64,000 bases of DNA, from positions 16,190,825-16,254,824 of the forward strand of contig CM040451.1 in NCBI GenBank assembly GCA_022749755.1, given 5' to 3'. This DNA comes from Azadirachta indica (taxonomy: Eukaryota; Streptophyta; Magnoliopsida; Sapindales; Meliaceae). A model generated the notes under the pieces. The model saw only the letters and a program-made list of their open reading frames with translations, did no database searches and was not told the DNA's origin. The position numbers and the translations under genes were made by a program. Shown in pieces: positions 26,018 through 37,110 of this stretch (the stretch's first letter is position 1; each line of letters starts with the position of its first letter).

Positions 26018-27694
26018 TGGAAGGTGGCAAATTAGCCGAGCCGGCTCACTTTGTCACGGGCTTGATCCATAAACAGTGTCAGCACGATCCATGAATAGTT
26101 CTAGACTGGGTCGAGGTATTGAGCCCATAAGTCGGGTTTGGCACGAGCCTGTGATGAACCATACTAACTTGCAGGCCGATGCTGCGCAAGGCCAACCCAC
26201 GGGCCCATGATGAGTTATCCAATGGGTTTGACTTTCAATAAAAAAATATTTTTTAACATTTGTTGCCATTCGAACTCATGACTAAAAACACAAACAACAA
26301 ACATACCACTAGACCAACTCTATTCACTTCTTGTAATTTATAAATAAAATATATTTAATCACAAATGCACATTTAGTGAATTTATTAAATATATCATTTT
26401 TGAATTATTATTATTGATATCAAATAATTGTATAATCTAATCATAATTTTATCTTTAACAATTATTATAATTTATAAATACAATAATTGTATAATCTAAT
26501 CATTTGAAGGAACAATTATTATATTTTACTATCATAATTTTTTTATTAGCAAATAAATTTAAAAACATTTAAAAATTAATTAAATTAAAAATCTGTAAAT
26601 AATTATAAAGGACTTAATTGACTAAATTAAAAAAAAATTATAATTTGTATTACTTTTGTACTTTAGAAGGGCAAGAATCCAACCTAACAGTAAAAATGCT
26701 CCAATAATTATGGGTTTTGATTTTTTGAAATTTATAATTTGATTTTGAAGTTTGAAATTGAAATTTAAAATTTATTTTGGTTTAAAAATTTTACACTAAA
26801 AGATTTATGTATTTATATGATTATAATGATTCAGTGATTATTATAATATCATATTATATATTTAATTTGGATTACTACTAACTGATGATTGTTATCAATT
26901 ATTTTGTGAAGAAATCAAATATTTATTTTTTTATGTTATCTTAATTATGTTAGTTTGATGAGACGTGAAATCGGAAAAGTTAATTTTTTTTAAATATTTT
27001 AAATATGTATTCCAATCAATAATTTGATTTTTTTTTTAAAATTTATATTAAGTTTAATATAAACCATTGTAAAATTAAATTATTATATAAATTTTTAAAT
27101 TCTAATTTTATAAATGACACAAGTCACCTCCACCATTTTATCTTTTTCCTTATAATTACTCGTTGTCTATTATAAATGACAATATTTTTCATAAATATAA
27201 ATTACTTTGATGATTGTTAATGTTATGTATAAAATTTTTTAGTTTTATGGTTTTATTAATGATAATAATAGTTATAATTATAAAATTTGAATCATCTTAA
27301 ATTACAAAATTATTTTTTATCAATATAATAATTTTGATTTTAATAATATAAATTAAAGATGTACTATTTGTTAATATTGTTTATTTATATAAATTTTTCA
27401 AATAAATGTCTTTGATGTAATGGTAATTTTTCTAATTATTTTTTATTGTCTTGTGTTCGATTCCTTTTATTACCAAATTTTTAAAATAATTTTACAAAGT
27501 CAATGCAAAGTCAAAACAACCCGTGAACCGGCCCAAGTACGGGCCCCACACAACTCGTACGAGCCAAACTTTATGGGCCATATCAGGCTTAAAGTTTGTA
27601 AAACAGGCTCGACTGATCCAGCCTAACATGCCAATCTGCTTGAGCTTTATTTTTATGGGCGGGGTTGACTCAACCTGGCCCATTTGCCACCTCT
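26018..27694. mobile_element. hAT-type element with long inverted arms and tRNA-like modules
   Basis: The ends read AGGTGGCAAATTAGCC at left and GGCCCATTTGCCACCT at right. A perfect 8-bp target duplication, ATATCAAA, flanks it (26010-26017 and 27695-27702). GC-rich terminal segments (gggccc-type phrases) contrast with the AT-rich interior. Each arm, about 290 bp, includes a tRNA-like module pointing toward the nearer terminus. On the minus strand at about 26262-26325 there is a box A-like TGGTCTAGTGG and a box B-like GAGTTCGAATGG. On the plus strand at about 27405-27465 there is TTGATGTAATGGTA and TGTTCGATTCC. No transposase is visible. The ORFs at 26054-26269, 27420-27626, 27492-27683 and 27523-27720 lie in or across these arms and are not genes. 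Confidence 0.8.
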
Positions 27695-27836
27695 ATATCA
27701 AACTAATAAAATCTGGATAAAACAATATCTTCTTATTTCATCAAAAATCCAACTGTTAGCACATCTAAAAAATCTAGGAATATTTACTATTTTTTCAAAA
27801 ATTATGAGTTATATTATATATATATATATATATATA

Positions 27837-28834
27837 GGGGTTTTAACACATATCTCCCCTAAGATTTAGCTTTTTAACACTTAGAGAGAAAGTTTGACTT
27901 AATGCACATATACCTCCCTTACAAACTTCTACTTCCATCCATAATTATTGAAAAGACACATTTGCCTTTCTTTTGTCATTTTCAAAATAAAGACAAAATT
28001 TTAAACTTGAGATTTTTTTTAAATAAAATAATATATTATTGAAAAATGAAGAAAAGGGAATACAAAAGAAATTATAGATTCAGCAAAAATTAAAATTTAG
28101 AAAGGAAATATAGGTAAATGACAATTAAAACTGATCATTTCATATAGAGTACAAAACAATATAAAAAAATAATGGTGAAATTTCAATAAAGAGTGAAATC
28201 ACAGTACAAGTGAGGTCTTTCTATCATTCCAAATAAAAACACAAAGAGCATTAGTTTTAGAGAGTGTATAAATGTATTATCTGATTTTAGTAAGAATTAT
28301 CTATACTTAAATAATTTCATCAGCTCGAAAAAAAAAATAGACAATTAAATGACAAATAAAAAATTGAATAAGTAATGGAGATGGTCCTCCGTCTTTAATA
28401 ATCTAAACCTCAAATGTTTTGTTTTACGATTAAAAGGAATAAGGCTTTACTTGATAGAACTTTATAATTAAAGTTTTTTAAAAAAAATTTTTACAAATAA
28501 AATTTTTATAGGTGGAGTAAAAGTAAATGGAGTAAAAATTTTTGTAGGTATATGTTAAAACTTTCTATTTCTAAAATTTAATTTTTACTGAACTTATAGT
28601 TTCTTTTGTATGTCTTTTTCTTTATTTTTTAATAATATATTATTTTAATTAAAAAAATATCTCAAGTTTAAATTTTTATTTTTATTTCGAAAATAGTAAA
28701 TGATGGGCAAATATATCTTTTATATAATTATGAATGAAAATGGAAGTCTGTAATGGAGTTATGTGTGCATTAAGCCAAACCTTCTTTCTAAATGTTTTAA
28801 AAAGCTAAACCTTAGAAAAAGTATGCATTAAAAC

Positions 28835-28835
<1 letters not shown>
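27837..28835. mobile_element. Foldback element with about 280-bp inverted arms, inserted in a TA repeat
   Basis: The left arm begins GGGGTTTTAACACATATC and the right arm, read on the minus strand, begins GAGGTTTTAATGCATAC. The match continues through TTTAGCTTTTTAA, GGCTTAATGCACA, AACTTGAGAT and AATAATATATTATT for at least 280 bp per side. It sits between a (TA)n run (27815-27836) and a (CT)n(AT)n run (28836-28891), which hides the target duplication. It has no coding capacity. Long arms without a transposase suggest a non-autonomous Mutator-type or foldback element. Confidence 0.8.
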
Positions 28836-28898
<63 letters not shown>

Positions 28899-29165
28899 CA
28901 GCAAGGGCTATAACTTTTTTTTATGAAGCCTATCAAAGTTAATTAAAATACATCAATCCCTGCCAATCAAACTCCATATTCTTCTCCTCTATTTACATTA
29001 TTAACAAGAAATTAATAATAATTATAACAGTAATAATGACTGTTAATCATCATCTAACATGCTTATTATGATGTTTAATCTAAATTTTATTAAAATATTA
29101 ATTTTAGACCTCACTCTTAATTAGGACTAATAATTTTGCAAAAAAAGAATAGTCATTGTGCTTAT

Positions 29166-30800
29166 TATGACATATATACTCCTTGGAATCTTTTCTCTCA
29201 GTTATCTCAATTGCTGCTGCTCTATTTTTCTCTTTGTTCACCGTCTTCTGAAATGAGGAAGGGAGCTTGTTATTTCAATTTTGACTGGCGGCTTTTCTTC
29301 CTGCCGACATAATTCAATTTTCACATACTATGCTATTAATTATAAGGTTTCTTCGAACGCGGTTAATGTTGACAAAAGATTACAGATGTGTTGCAATTAC
29401 TATGCTCGTTCAATATTTACGGAAAGCAAATGTGCTTTCTTCGTTACTTATTATGAAAAGCCAAATTTTACTGATTAATTGATAAAGAATTAATTATTAT
29501 GTTGACAGAAAGCAACCCGTGTGCTTCCATCATTACTTTTATGAAAAAAAGCCAAATTTTACAGGCTAATTGATAAAGAGCTAAAATTTGAAGTATCTAG
29601 TCAAAATGAGGCGCACAATTTCTGCTTTTAATTCCAACCACATTTTGAAATAATTTTTCATTAATATATAATAGAAGAAAAATTAATAATAGAGACAAGA
29701 TTTGGGCTGAGTTTTTATAAATTATCACTATTTAAAATGTCTTTTAAAATGAGCATCCCAATTTTTTTAACCAAAATATCATTACCTGTATGTATGTTAA
29801 TTTATATTTTAAAAATTCTTTATAAGAGTATTTGGGTATAAATTGGTCATTTTTAAAATATATTTTAAATAATAATCATTTAAAAAAATTAATTTTAAAA
29901 ATTGTTTATGATTAAAATTTTTCATATATAAAATATAAATTAAGTCTTCACCATTTTCATTCAGAGCTGCAGATTTCAACTCCCACATATCAGTAAAGTA
30001 CTCTTTAAACTTAAGTCTTCTATTTTAAATTCTTTTCAGAAAATGTAATTCACATGAAACAATAAGAGTGACCTTGTGCATCTCTCTCGATTATAATTAT
30101 TTGTCAAAATTTACTTCACATGAAACTTTAGGGACTAAAATACCCTTTACCCTATTGGAGTAGTATAAATACTTCTTAGCTTCCTCATTCTTTTGCTCAC
30201 TTGCCTTATTTTAAGTCTCTCTTTCCAGATTTTTTCTTTGGTGCCGAGGATTTCAACTCTCTTTCAGGATAAAGAGGTAACCTCTTTTAACTCAACACCC
30301 TTTTATTTTGAATGTACTTGATTACAGAATTTTAATTTCTTTTCTGATTATTATTTTTAAACTGTCAATATCTAATTATTAAATCTATTAATACATAATA
30401 CCAAATTAATTCACATGTTATCATTTATTACTCTCATCTTATTTAAAAATTTATTTTTCTTTTAAATATTTCTTAAATGCTCATAACTCTTTTCTTTGCT
30501 CAAAACATTCATTTAGTCTAAATTGTAAATTTTGGAGCTTTTATTTTGAGTTTCCTCTACTCATTAAAAATAAATCTATTCGGTAAAATGTTTCAGACTT
30601 TTGTTAATTTTTTTTTTTAATTTTATCTTTTCTAGATCTAAATTATTGATAAAAAAACTCCAAACTAGAAAATGTCCTTAAAAGCAAAATATAAAATAAA
30701 AAAGAATGAAAAAGTTACAATAGAAAATGTCCTTAATTCCTACTATAGCATTCGTATTTATCACTAATAAAAATTAAAAATACGAACAAAAATTAATGAA
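29166..30800. other. Spacer upstream of copy C with array flank blocks
   Basis: Positions 29600-30010 repeat the upstream block (CAATTTCTGCTTTTAATTCC, TCAGAGCTGCAGATT). A related leader cassette occurs at about 30165-30275 (CTTTTGCTCACTTGCC, CAGGATTTCAACTCTC, AAAGAGGTAACC). Positions 30600-30720 match 37380-37495. The ORF at 29281-29478 is not supported. The area is a patchwork of partial upstream copies without exons. Confidence 0.55.
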
Positions 30801-30819
30801 GTACTTGAGTAGTAAGCGT

Positions 30820-31207
30820 TCACCTATATATAATTCTCAGCTTAAGGCCTGAGCTTCATTATTGTCTTCATCTTTTGCTTATTTCAAGCCTATATTCTCA
30901 GAATTTTCTTTTTGGTGCTCAGGATTTCAACTCTCTTTCAAGATAAAGAGGTAACCTCTTTTAATTCAACAGCTTTTTATTTTCGACGTGCTTAATTATG
31001 GAATTTTAAGTTAGTAAAAGTAATAAATTATCAGTATAATAAGTGTACGTAATGTTTAAAAAAAAAAAACTAAATTATGTTCCCAAATTAATTCTTTAAT
31101 ACGAATTTTTTCAATTAATTTGCTAGTAGTAATAATATTTGATTATCCTTCAATTTTGTTTGCAGATGGAGTTGTCACAAAATGTTCTTCGTACAGAAAA
31201 TATTCTT
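30820..31207 (+). pseudogene. Orphan promoter, leader and first exon start of an ankyrin-PGG copy
   Basis: Positions 30739-31207 closely repeat 14142-14600 of copy A: TATA box, leader exon, donor AAAGAG|GTAACC, intron, acceptor TTTGCAG, then ATGGAGTTGTCACAAAATG. The exon breaks off at 31207, after GAAAATATTC, into unrelated sequence. It is a truncated 5' end lying about 490 bp before the second first-exon of copy C, so copy C has two candidate starts, neither complete. Confidence 0.75.
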
Positions 31208-31409
31208 TCCTGTACAAACATATTTAGACAAACATATATAGTTGTATTACTTTCCTGCTAATATATTTATAATCCTAATTTTTATTTACTGAAAAACTAA
31301 CCTAGATCTAGATTTATTTATTAATTATTAAAATTAATATTTTTTAAACAAAATTTACTTCACATAAAAGAATGACACCATATGCATCTCCCAATTATAA
31401 TTATTTTTT

Positions 31410-31560
31410 TAGGGAAATTAACACACCCCTGCACATAGAAAGCTATAGTTTTACCAAAATGTCCGTAATCTTAATAGTTAACTAACAGTTGATCAAACGT
31501 TTCATTTATACGGGAGTTTTTAGAATTTCAAAGGAGGTACATGTTAATTCTCCTTATTTT
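31410..31560. mobile_element. Small MITE between the two first exons of copy C
   Basis: The left end is GGGAAATTAACACACCCC and the right end, read on the minus strand, is GGAGAATTAACATGTACC. Both flanks carry a T-rich tract (TATTTTTTTA, TTATTTTTTA) that may be the target duplication. It is about 150 bp and non-coding. Confidence 0.55.
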
Positions 31561-31599
31561 TTAAACTCAGGTATCTAGTGAAGTACACAAGTGTCGACC

Positions 31600-34500
31600 T
31601 ATATATATTTTTCAGCTTGAGGCTTGAGCTTCATTATTGCCTAGTCTTCTTTTGCTTATTTCAAGCCTCTCTTTTCATAAATTTTTTTGTTTGCTGACGG
31701 AGTTGTCACAAAATGTTCTTTGTAGAGAAAATATTCATACGATGGAACAACACGCAGAAAAAAAAACAATCGAAATTATTGGAAACACTCGTGGACCAAC
31801 AGAAGGAAATAATCAAATTAATCAAAGAAATTGGCCCTAAAAAAGAAGGTGATATTTTAATTACAATCAATTTTTTTTATTAATTTCATGTATTTTTTAA
31901 AAGAAAATTACTTGATTAATCAACCAATAAAACCATGACAGGTGATGATGATCTTGCTCGGACTGCAACACCTCTAATTGCTGAGGACGTGGTTCAGCTA
32001 CCTAGTATGTTATGCTATAACATTATACTTTATTGCGTAGATCTATATTTTGAAAGGAAAAAAAAAAAAAAATAAAAATAATGGAGAAAAACTTAAAATT
32101 ATTAGTGGAGTGATTTTGTTTCACAAAATAATTTAAAATAGAAAAAATGACGTATAATTTCCCAGGGTTTGAATTTTTATATTAATTTAAAACTTAAATT
32201 TCATTAAATTTCTAGTTGATCATTATAGTAACTCTTATAAATTCATATAATAGTTATTTTATAAAAATATAAGGACTAAAATGATAATCTGTTAACATAT
32301 CAGACCAACAAAGGCTAAATCAAGAAATATCTTCCTGTTTTCATCAAAATCTAAGTGTTAGCAAGTCCCATAAATCTGGAGATATTTACTGTTTTTTCAA
32401 AAATTAAGAGTTATATTATAATATCAAAAAAAAAAATGGAAGGGCTATATATAACTTTTTAATGAAACCTATGAAATTTAAGATTAATTCAAAAACTACT
32501 AGATAAAGAAAACAACTAAATTAATTAGATTACCTCAATCCCTGCCAAGCAACCTCCTTAATCTCCTGTTCTATTAACATAGTTAACAAGAATCTAATAA
32601 TAAAATAACAGTAATACTGACGGTTACTCATTATCTAACATACTTATTATGACATTTAATCTAAATTTTTATTAAAATATTAATTTTAGTCCTTACCCTT
32701 AATTAGGACTAATAGTTGTGTAAAAAAGAGAATATTATCCAGAGAAGAAGATGAAAAAAATAATGGCATATAATTGAATATATACCGAAATATTCAAAAA
32801 AATAGCATAAAAGAAAAACCAGAAAAGCTTATAATAATATTATATTCATGTAAGACAAATAAATTAAATAATTAGACTTAACATCATAAATCATATTTTC
32901 AAAATATGATATTAATAAGAAAAATATAATATTTTGAAAATTATCATCTGGCCCTTCGTAACTTGAATGAATTAAATAAAACAGAATAATGATGATTTTA
33001 TTTAAATAAATTATTAAATTAATAACTACAATTTTTTTTGTTTTCAATTTATCTTATTAAATAACATTTAATATTTTATTTGATTTAAGCCTTACGATTT
33101 ACTTAAAAAAAATACAGAAGAGACAAGAATTAGACGATTAAATTGTATCGGGCTGCACTAAATGGCGACTTGGAGACGGCTAAACGTATATATGATGATT
33201 GTGAAGAAAATATTGGAGTAGTTGAGATCTCAGAAAATGGAAGCACCGCTCTTCACATTGCAACTTCAGCAAAGCAAATTAATTTTGTAAAGGAACTTGT
33301 GAAAATCATGAATCCAAATGATTTTAAAAAAGCAAAAACCCAACGGAATGACGGCTCTTTATGTTGCTGCTGTGACGGGAAAGGTAGAACTTGCTCAAGA
33401 GATGATGGAGAAAAATAAGGAAGTAGCAATGGTTCGAATTCATGTTGATGGTATATTACCAATTCACATTGCTGCATCGATAGGACACAAAGAAATGGTA
33501 GATTACCTTTATCAAGAAAGTAGACACTTACTGACTGAAAATGATAGGGCGCATTTATTTGTCTGTTGCATTGAAACGAGTTTGTATGGTAAGCACTGTT
33601 CTTCACTTCATTTTTCTGCAAATTGCTTTTGGTACTATGAGATGAGTGCTTCATTACGTGAATATTTTGTTTCCAGATATTGCTTCGCAGTTGCTTACGG
33701 ATTACCCAAATTTAGCCACTGCTCGAGGTGGAGATAATGATGAGACAGCACTGGATGTCTTTGCTCGAAAGAATCTTAAGTTTTCTAAGTTGGCCAATCA
33801 AAATCAGCAAGGAATTATTAAGAAATGCGTCAATCTAGGTTAGTCCCCTGAACTTTAATTTAAAAAGTACGTTAATACGCATACCTTGTTATATTTGAAC
33901 AATATATATATTTGTTGATTACTGATTTTGTGGTTGCTTCGTGATTTGTTGACAATCTAAAGTTTCAGGTGCGAAAATTGTAGAGCGCTTCAATTAGTCG
34001 AAGACATTTGGAAAATAGTTATATTGTCGAGTAAGGAGGAAATTTCTAAACTAAATACAAAACTGGTATTTGATGCCGTAGAAAGAGGAAACGTCGAGTT
34101 TCTATCTATTCTTATTCGTGAATATCCTGATATTCTAATGATATATGATGGAACAGAAAATGGATACAGCACATTTCATATTGCTGTTAAGAATCGTCAG
34201 GTGGAAGTCTTCAAGCTCCATTATGAAACAGATCTATTAATGATTGTGTTATCTGAAGACAAAGACAAAGAAGATAACAATATTTTACATTTAGCTGGAA
34301 TGTTAGCACCACTAAATTGGCTCAATATTATATCAGGGGACAACTCTACAAATGCAAAGAGAATTGATATGGTTTAAGGTAAAATTTTGTCTCCATTCAT
34401 GTTCTCATAAAAATAAAACATATGCAAATTATTCGCAATAAATGATAATAGTCGTTAGAGTTGTGAATATGAGTTTTATATGCTAGCATGGCACAATACA

Positions 34501-37110
34501 CTGGAATGAGTAAATGTAAGAGTCAATGCGAGGAGTAATTTTATTTTGGTCCCTAACATTTTAGGATATATTTTTTGGGCTAGTATGTTTCACATATTAA
34601 ATAGAAAGGCCCTTAAATTTTTTGAAAATCATCACTTAAATTCAAATTGTTTTGATTAATGTCACGTAGATCACTCGACCAAACTTCCGTCCACGCTTGA
34701 TAGTTAGTGAGGTGGGATGATTTTTAATTTATCCTTTATAATATTAATAATCTTTAATTTGAACATAAAATTTATAAAAGTTATCATATTATTCTTACAC
34801 ATTAATTTTTTATCATTTTTATCTTTATTTTTAAAACTAAAAAGATAAAATTATATTTTTATGAACTTAATTAATAAAAATTAATTCTTTATTATTTTTC
34901 TTTTTCCTTGTCTTTTTCTCCTTTGTTTCTCTCTTTTCATTATTCTTCTTCTCCATCATCTCTTCCTCTTTTATATTTTTTATCAAGGAGAAAATACAAT
35001 GAGTTTAAAACAAATTAAAATTAGTTCTTAGATATATTTAATTCAAGCAAAGAGATAAACTAATTCATAAAGAAATTAATTTATTCAAATCACCTAATCT
35101 TAACAATAAAATCAATTAATTGAATTTATAAAACCCAAAGATAATTTATTTACAACTAGAATTTTAATAATTTATTTACTTATGTACTCAATAAAATATA
35201 AAAATATATAACTATGCCAATTATAAAATTATTACATCATGTTAATTCAAGTAGAAAGTATAAAATCATTACTTTATTTTTTAAAAATAAAACATTACAG
35301 AAAATATTGTTTTATAATAATAATAATAATAATTTTTTAAATTTGAATTCCAAAATAGTTAATTTAGAAATATGTGTATGTGTTACATTGATAAAATTGA
35401 TGATTTTTTACCTTAAGATATATTTTTTATATCCTATGAAATTAGATAAAATCTAATAAAATATATAAAACAAATTAAAATTGAGATGTTTTTTATTTTT
35501 GGATTTCTTAAGTTCAATAAATTGATTCTATTATTAAGATTATGAGATATAAATAAATTATTTTTGTTGTGTATTATTTTTTATTTAAATTGAGAATATA
35601 AATACAGGAGAAAGATAAGGAAGAAGAAAAAATAAATAATTATTTTTCATTAATTAAGTTTACAAAAATATAACTTTATTTTTTTAGTCGTTAAAAATAA
35701 AGATAAAAAATGATAAAATATTAATGTGTAGGAGTAATATGATAATTTTTATAAATTTTAGAGTTAAATTAAAGATTATTAATATTATGAGAGATTAATT
35801 GAAAATTATCTCATCTCATACTCACGGTTAACAATGGATTAAAGTTTGGTTAAGGGACTTATGTGATATTGATCGAAATAATTTAGAGCTAAGTAATGAT
35901 TTAAAAAAAAAAAACCTGAATACCTTTCTAACTAATACATGAAATATATTGACCTAAGTGATATTTTCTGAAATGTTAGGGACCAAAATAGAATTACTTT
36001 GTCAATAACAGTAAATGAAAGTGGATAATGTGGGAATAACATAACTTTTTTCTTGTACTAGTCGTTGCCATTATCCAATAAATTTGTGTCATTTTTTTCC
36101 TTAATTCCACTATTTTATGTTTTTGCCAAGAGTCTTATTAGAAAGTAAGAATACATTACAAGTACCAAAACCATCAAATAATATCGTTCTACTAATGATG
36201 TGATAACTTTGACATATTCTAAACTTTTTCGAGATTTAAGGACAATATATTTTTTTTTGTACATAGTTATGAATATACGAAAGAGTACTAGTTGAAAAGT
36301 ATGATAGGGTAGATGTATTTGGGTCACTCTACCTCTGACTTTTCTATGCACAATTTGCAAGCTAGTTTAAATTGTAGTTCGTTTAGGGAAAGATGTCTAA
36401 ATGTTTAGGAAGTGGAAAAACTTGTTCTACCAAGGATCACTGAAGCTAGAAACAAAAAAGGGTTTACTCCTAGAGATTTATTTACAAAGGAACATAAAGA
36501 CTTGAGAGAAAACGGGGAGAAGTGGATGAAAGAAACTGCATCATCTTGCATGGTTGTAGCAGCACTTATCGCCACTGTGGCTTTCGCAGCAGCTATCACG
36601 GTACCAGGCGGCAACAATGAAGAAAAAGGGTTTCCTATTTTCCTTGGAAAAGCTTCCTTTAAGATTTTTGCCATATTTAATGCCATATCCATGGTATCCT
36701 CCGCTGCCTCAATATCGACTTTCTTATCCATTCTCACTTCGCGGTATACAGAAGAAGATTTCCTCTGGATGTTGCCAAGGAAGTTGCGTACTGGATTGGT
36801 AACACTTTTCCTATCAATGGCAGCAATGATGGTAGTGTTTTCTACAACATATTTCATTTTCTTTAACGATAAGGAGTTATGGATTGCTATTCTCGTTACC
36901 TTATTTGCTTCAACACCAGTTATGATATTTATTTCACAACATTTCCAACTGTTCCTTGATGTTCTGCGCTTGACCCATAATCCGGATTCTCTCTTTAAAC
37001 GAGGTAAGAGTGTTTTCCGCAGAGAAGAGGAAGCAAGTGATCAAAGTCAGAAAAGCAAGCTATGCAGCACCAAATTGAAATTTCCATTTCCATGTAGCAC
37101 AAATGTTTGA
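31600..37110 (+). pseudogene. Ankyrin-PGG copy C (multiple frameshifts)
   Basis: Exon homologues are at 31697-31848, 31942-32004, 33118-33598, 33677-33838, about 33969-34379 and 36409-37110. Visible lesions are several. The start is ACG instead of ATG, and the TTTGCAG acceptor before it reads TTTGCTG. Extra A residues after CACGCAGAAA shift exon 1. One A is missing near 33140 (stop TAA 33159-33161). One base is gained near 33320, returning to frame. A 16-bp deletion in exon 5 after GTAGA gives stop TAG at 33995-33997. A further base is gained in TCAGGGGACAAC near 34338. The last intron is swollen to 2 kb by a foldback element. The PGG exon is fully open (231 codons from GAAGTGGAAAAACTTG), with AAAITVPGGNNEEKGFP and four membrane helices. 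The gene cannot encode a full-length protein. Confidence 0.88.
34528..36000. mobile_element. 1.5-kb foldback transposon in the last intron of copy C
   Basis: The two ends are inverted copies: left GTAATTTTATTTTGGTCCC and right, on the minus strand, GTAATTCTATTTTGGTCCC. The match continues inward through GTTAGAAAGG, AATATTAATAATCTTTAATT, TTATCATATTA, CTTAATTAAT and ATCTTAACAATAAAATCAAT, so the arms reach roughly 650-700 bp each and nearly the whole element can fold into a hairpin. GTCAAT occurs immediately outside both ends (34522-34527 and 36001-36006). Copies A and B have a single GTCAAT at the matching intron site, so the empty site is known. No transposase is present. Long arms suggest a Mutator-type non-autonomous element. 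The ORF at 35214-35456 lies inside it. Confidence 0.88.

Larger units (their letters stand above)
25880..29165 (+). pseudogene. Ankyrin-PGG remnant F: intron 2 only, with nested insertions
   Basis: The pieces 25880-26017, 27703-27836 and 28895-29160 line up in order with intron 2 of the other copies. Shared phrases are GGGACTAAAATGATA, CATCAAAAATCC..GTTAGCACATC, AAAATTATGAGTTATATTA, ACATCAATCCCTGCCAATCA, CTTATTATGAT..TTTAATCTAAATTTT and CTTAATTAGGACTAATAA. No exon sequence remains on either side. Two inverted-repeat elements (26018-27694 and 27837-28835) have inserted into it. This is a sixth, almost vanished member of the tandem array, recognised only by its intron. Confidence 0.75.

Noticed and set aside
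26054..27720. GC-rich ORFs on both strands around 26.1 and 27.5 kb
   Set aside because: They fall in or across the GC-rich inverted arms of a transposon and are mirror images of one another.
29281..29478. 65-residue Cys- and Tyr-rich ORF
   Set aside because: It lies in a patchwork of array flank sequence, with no family match, no second copy and no splice context.
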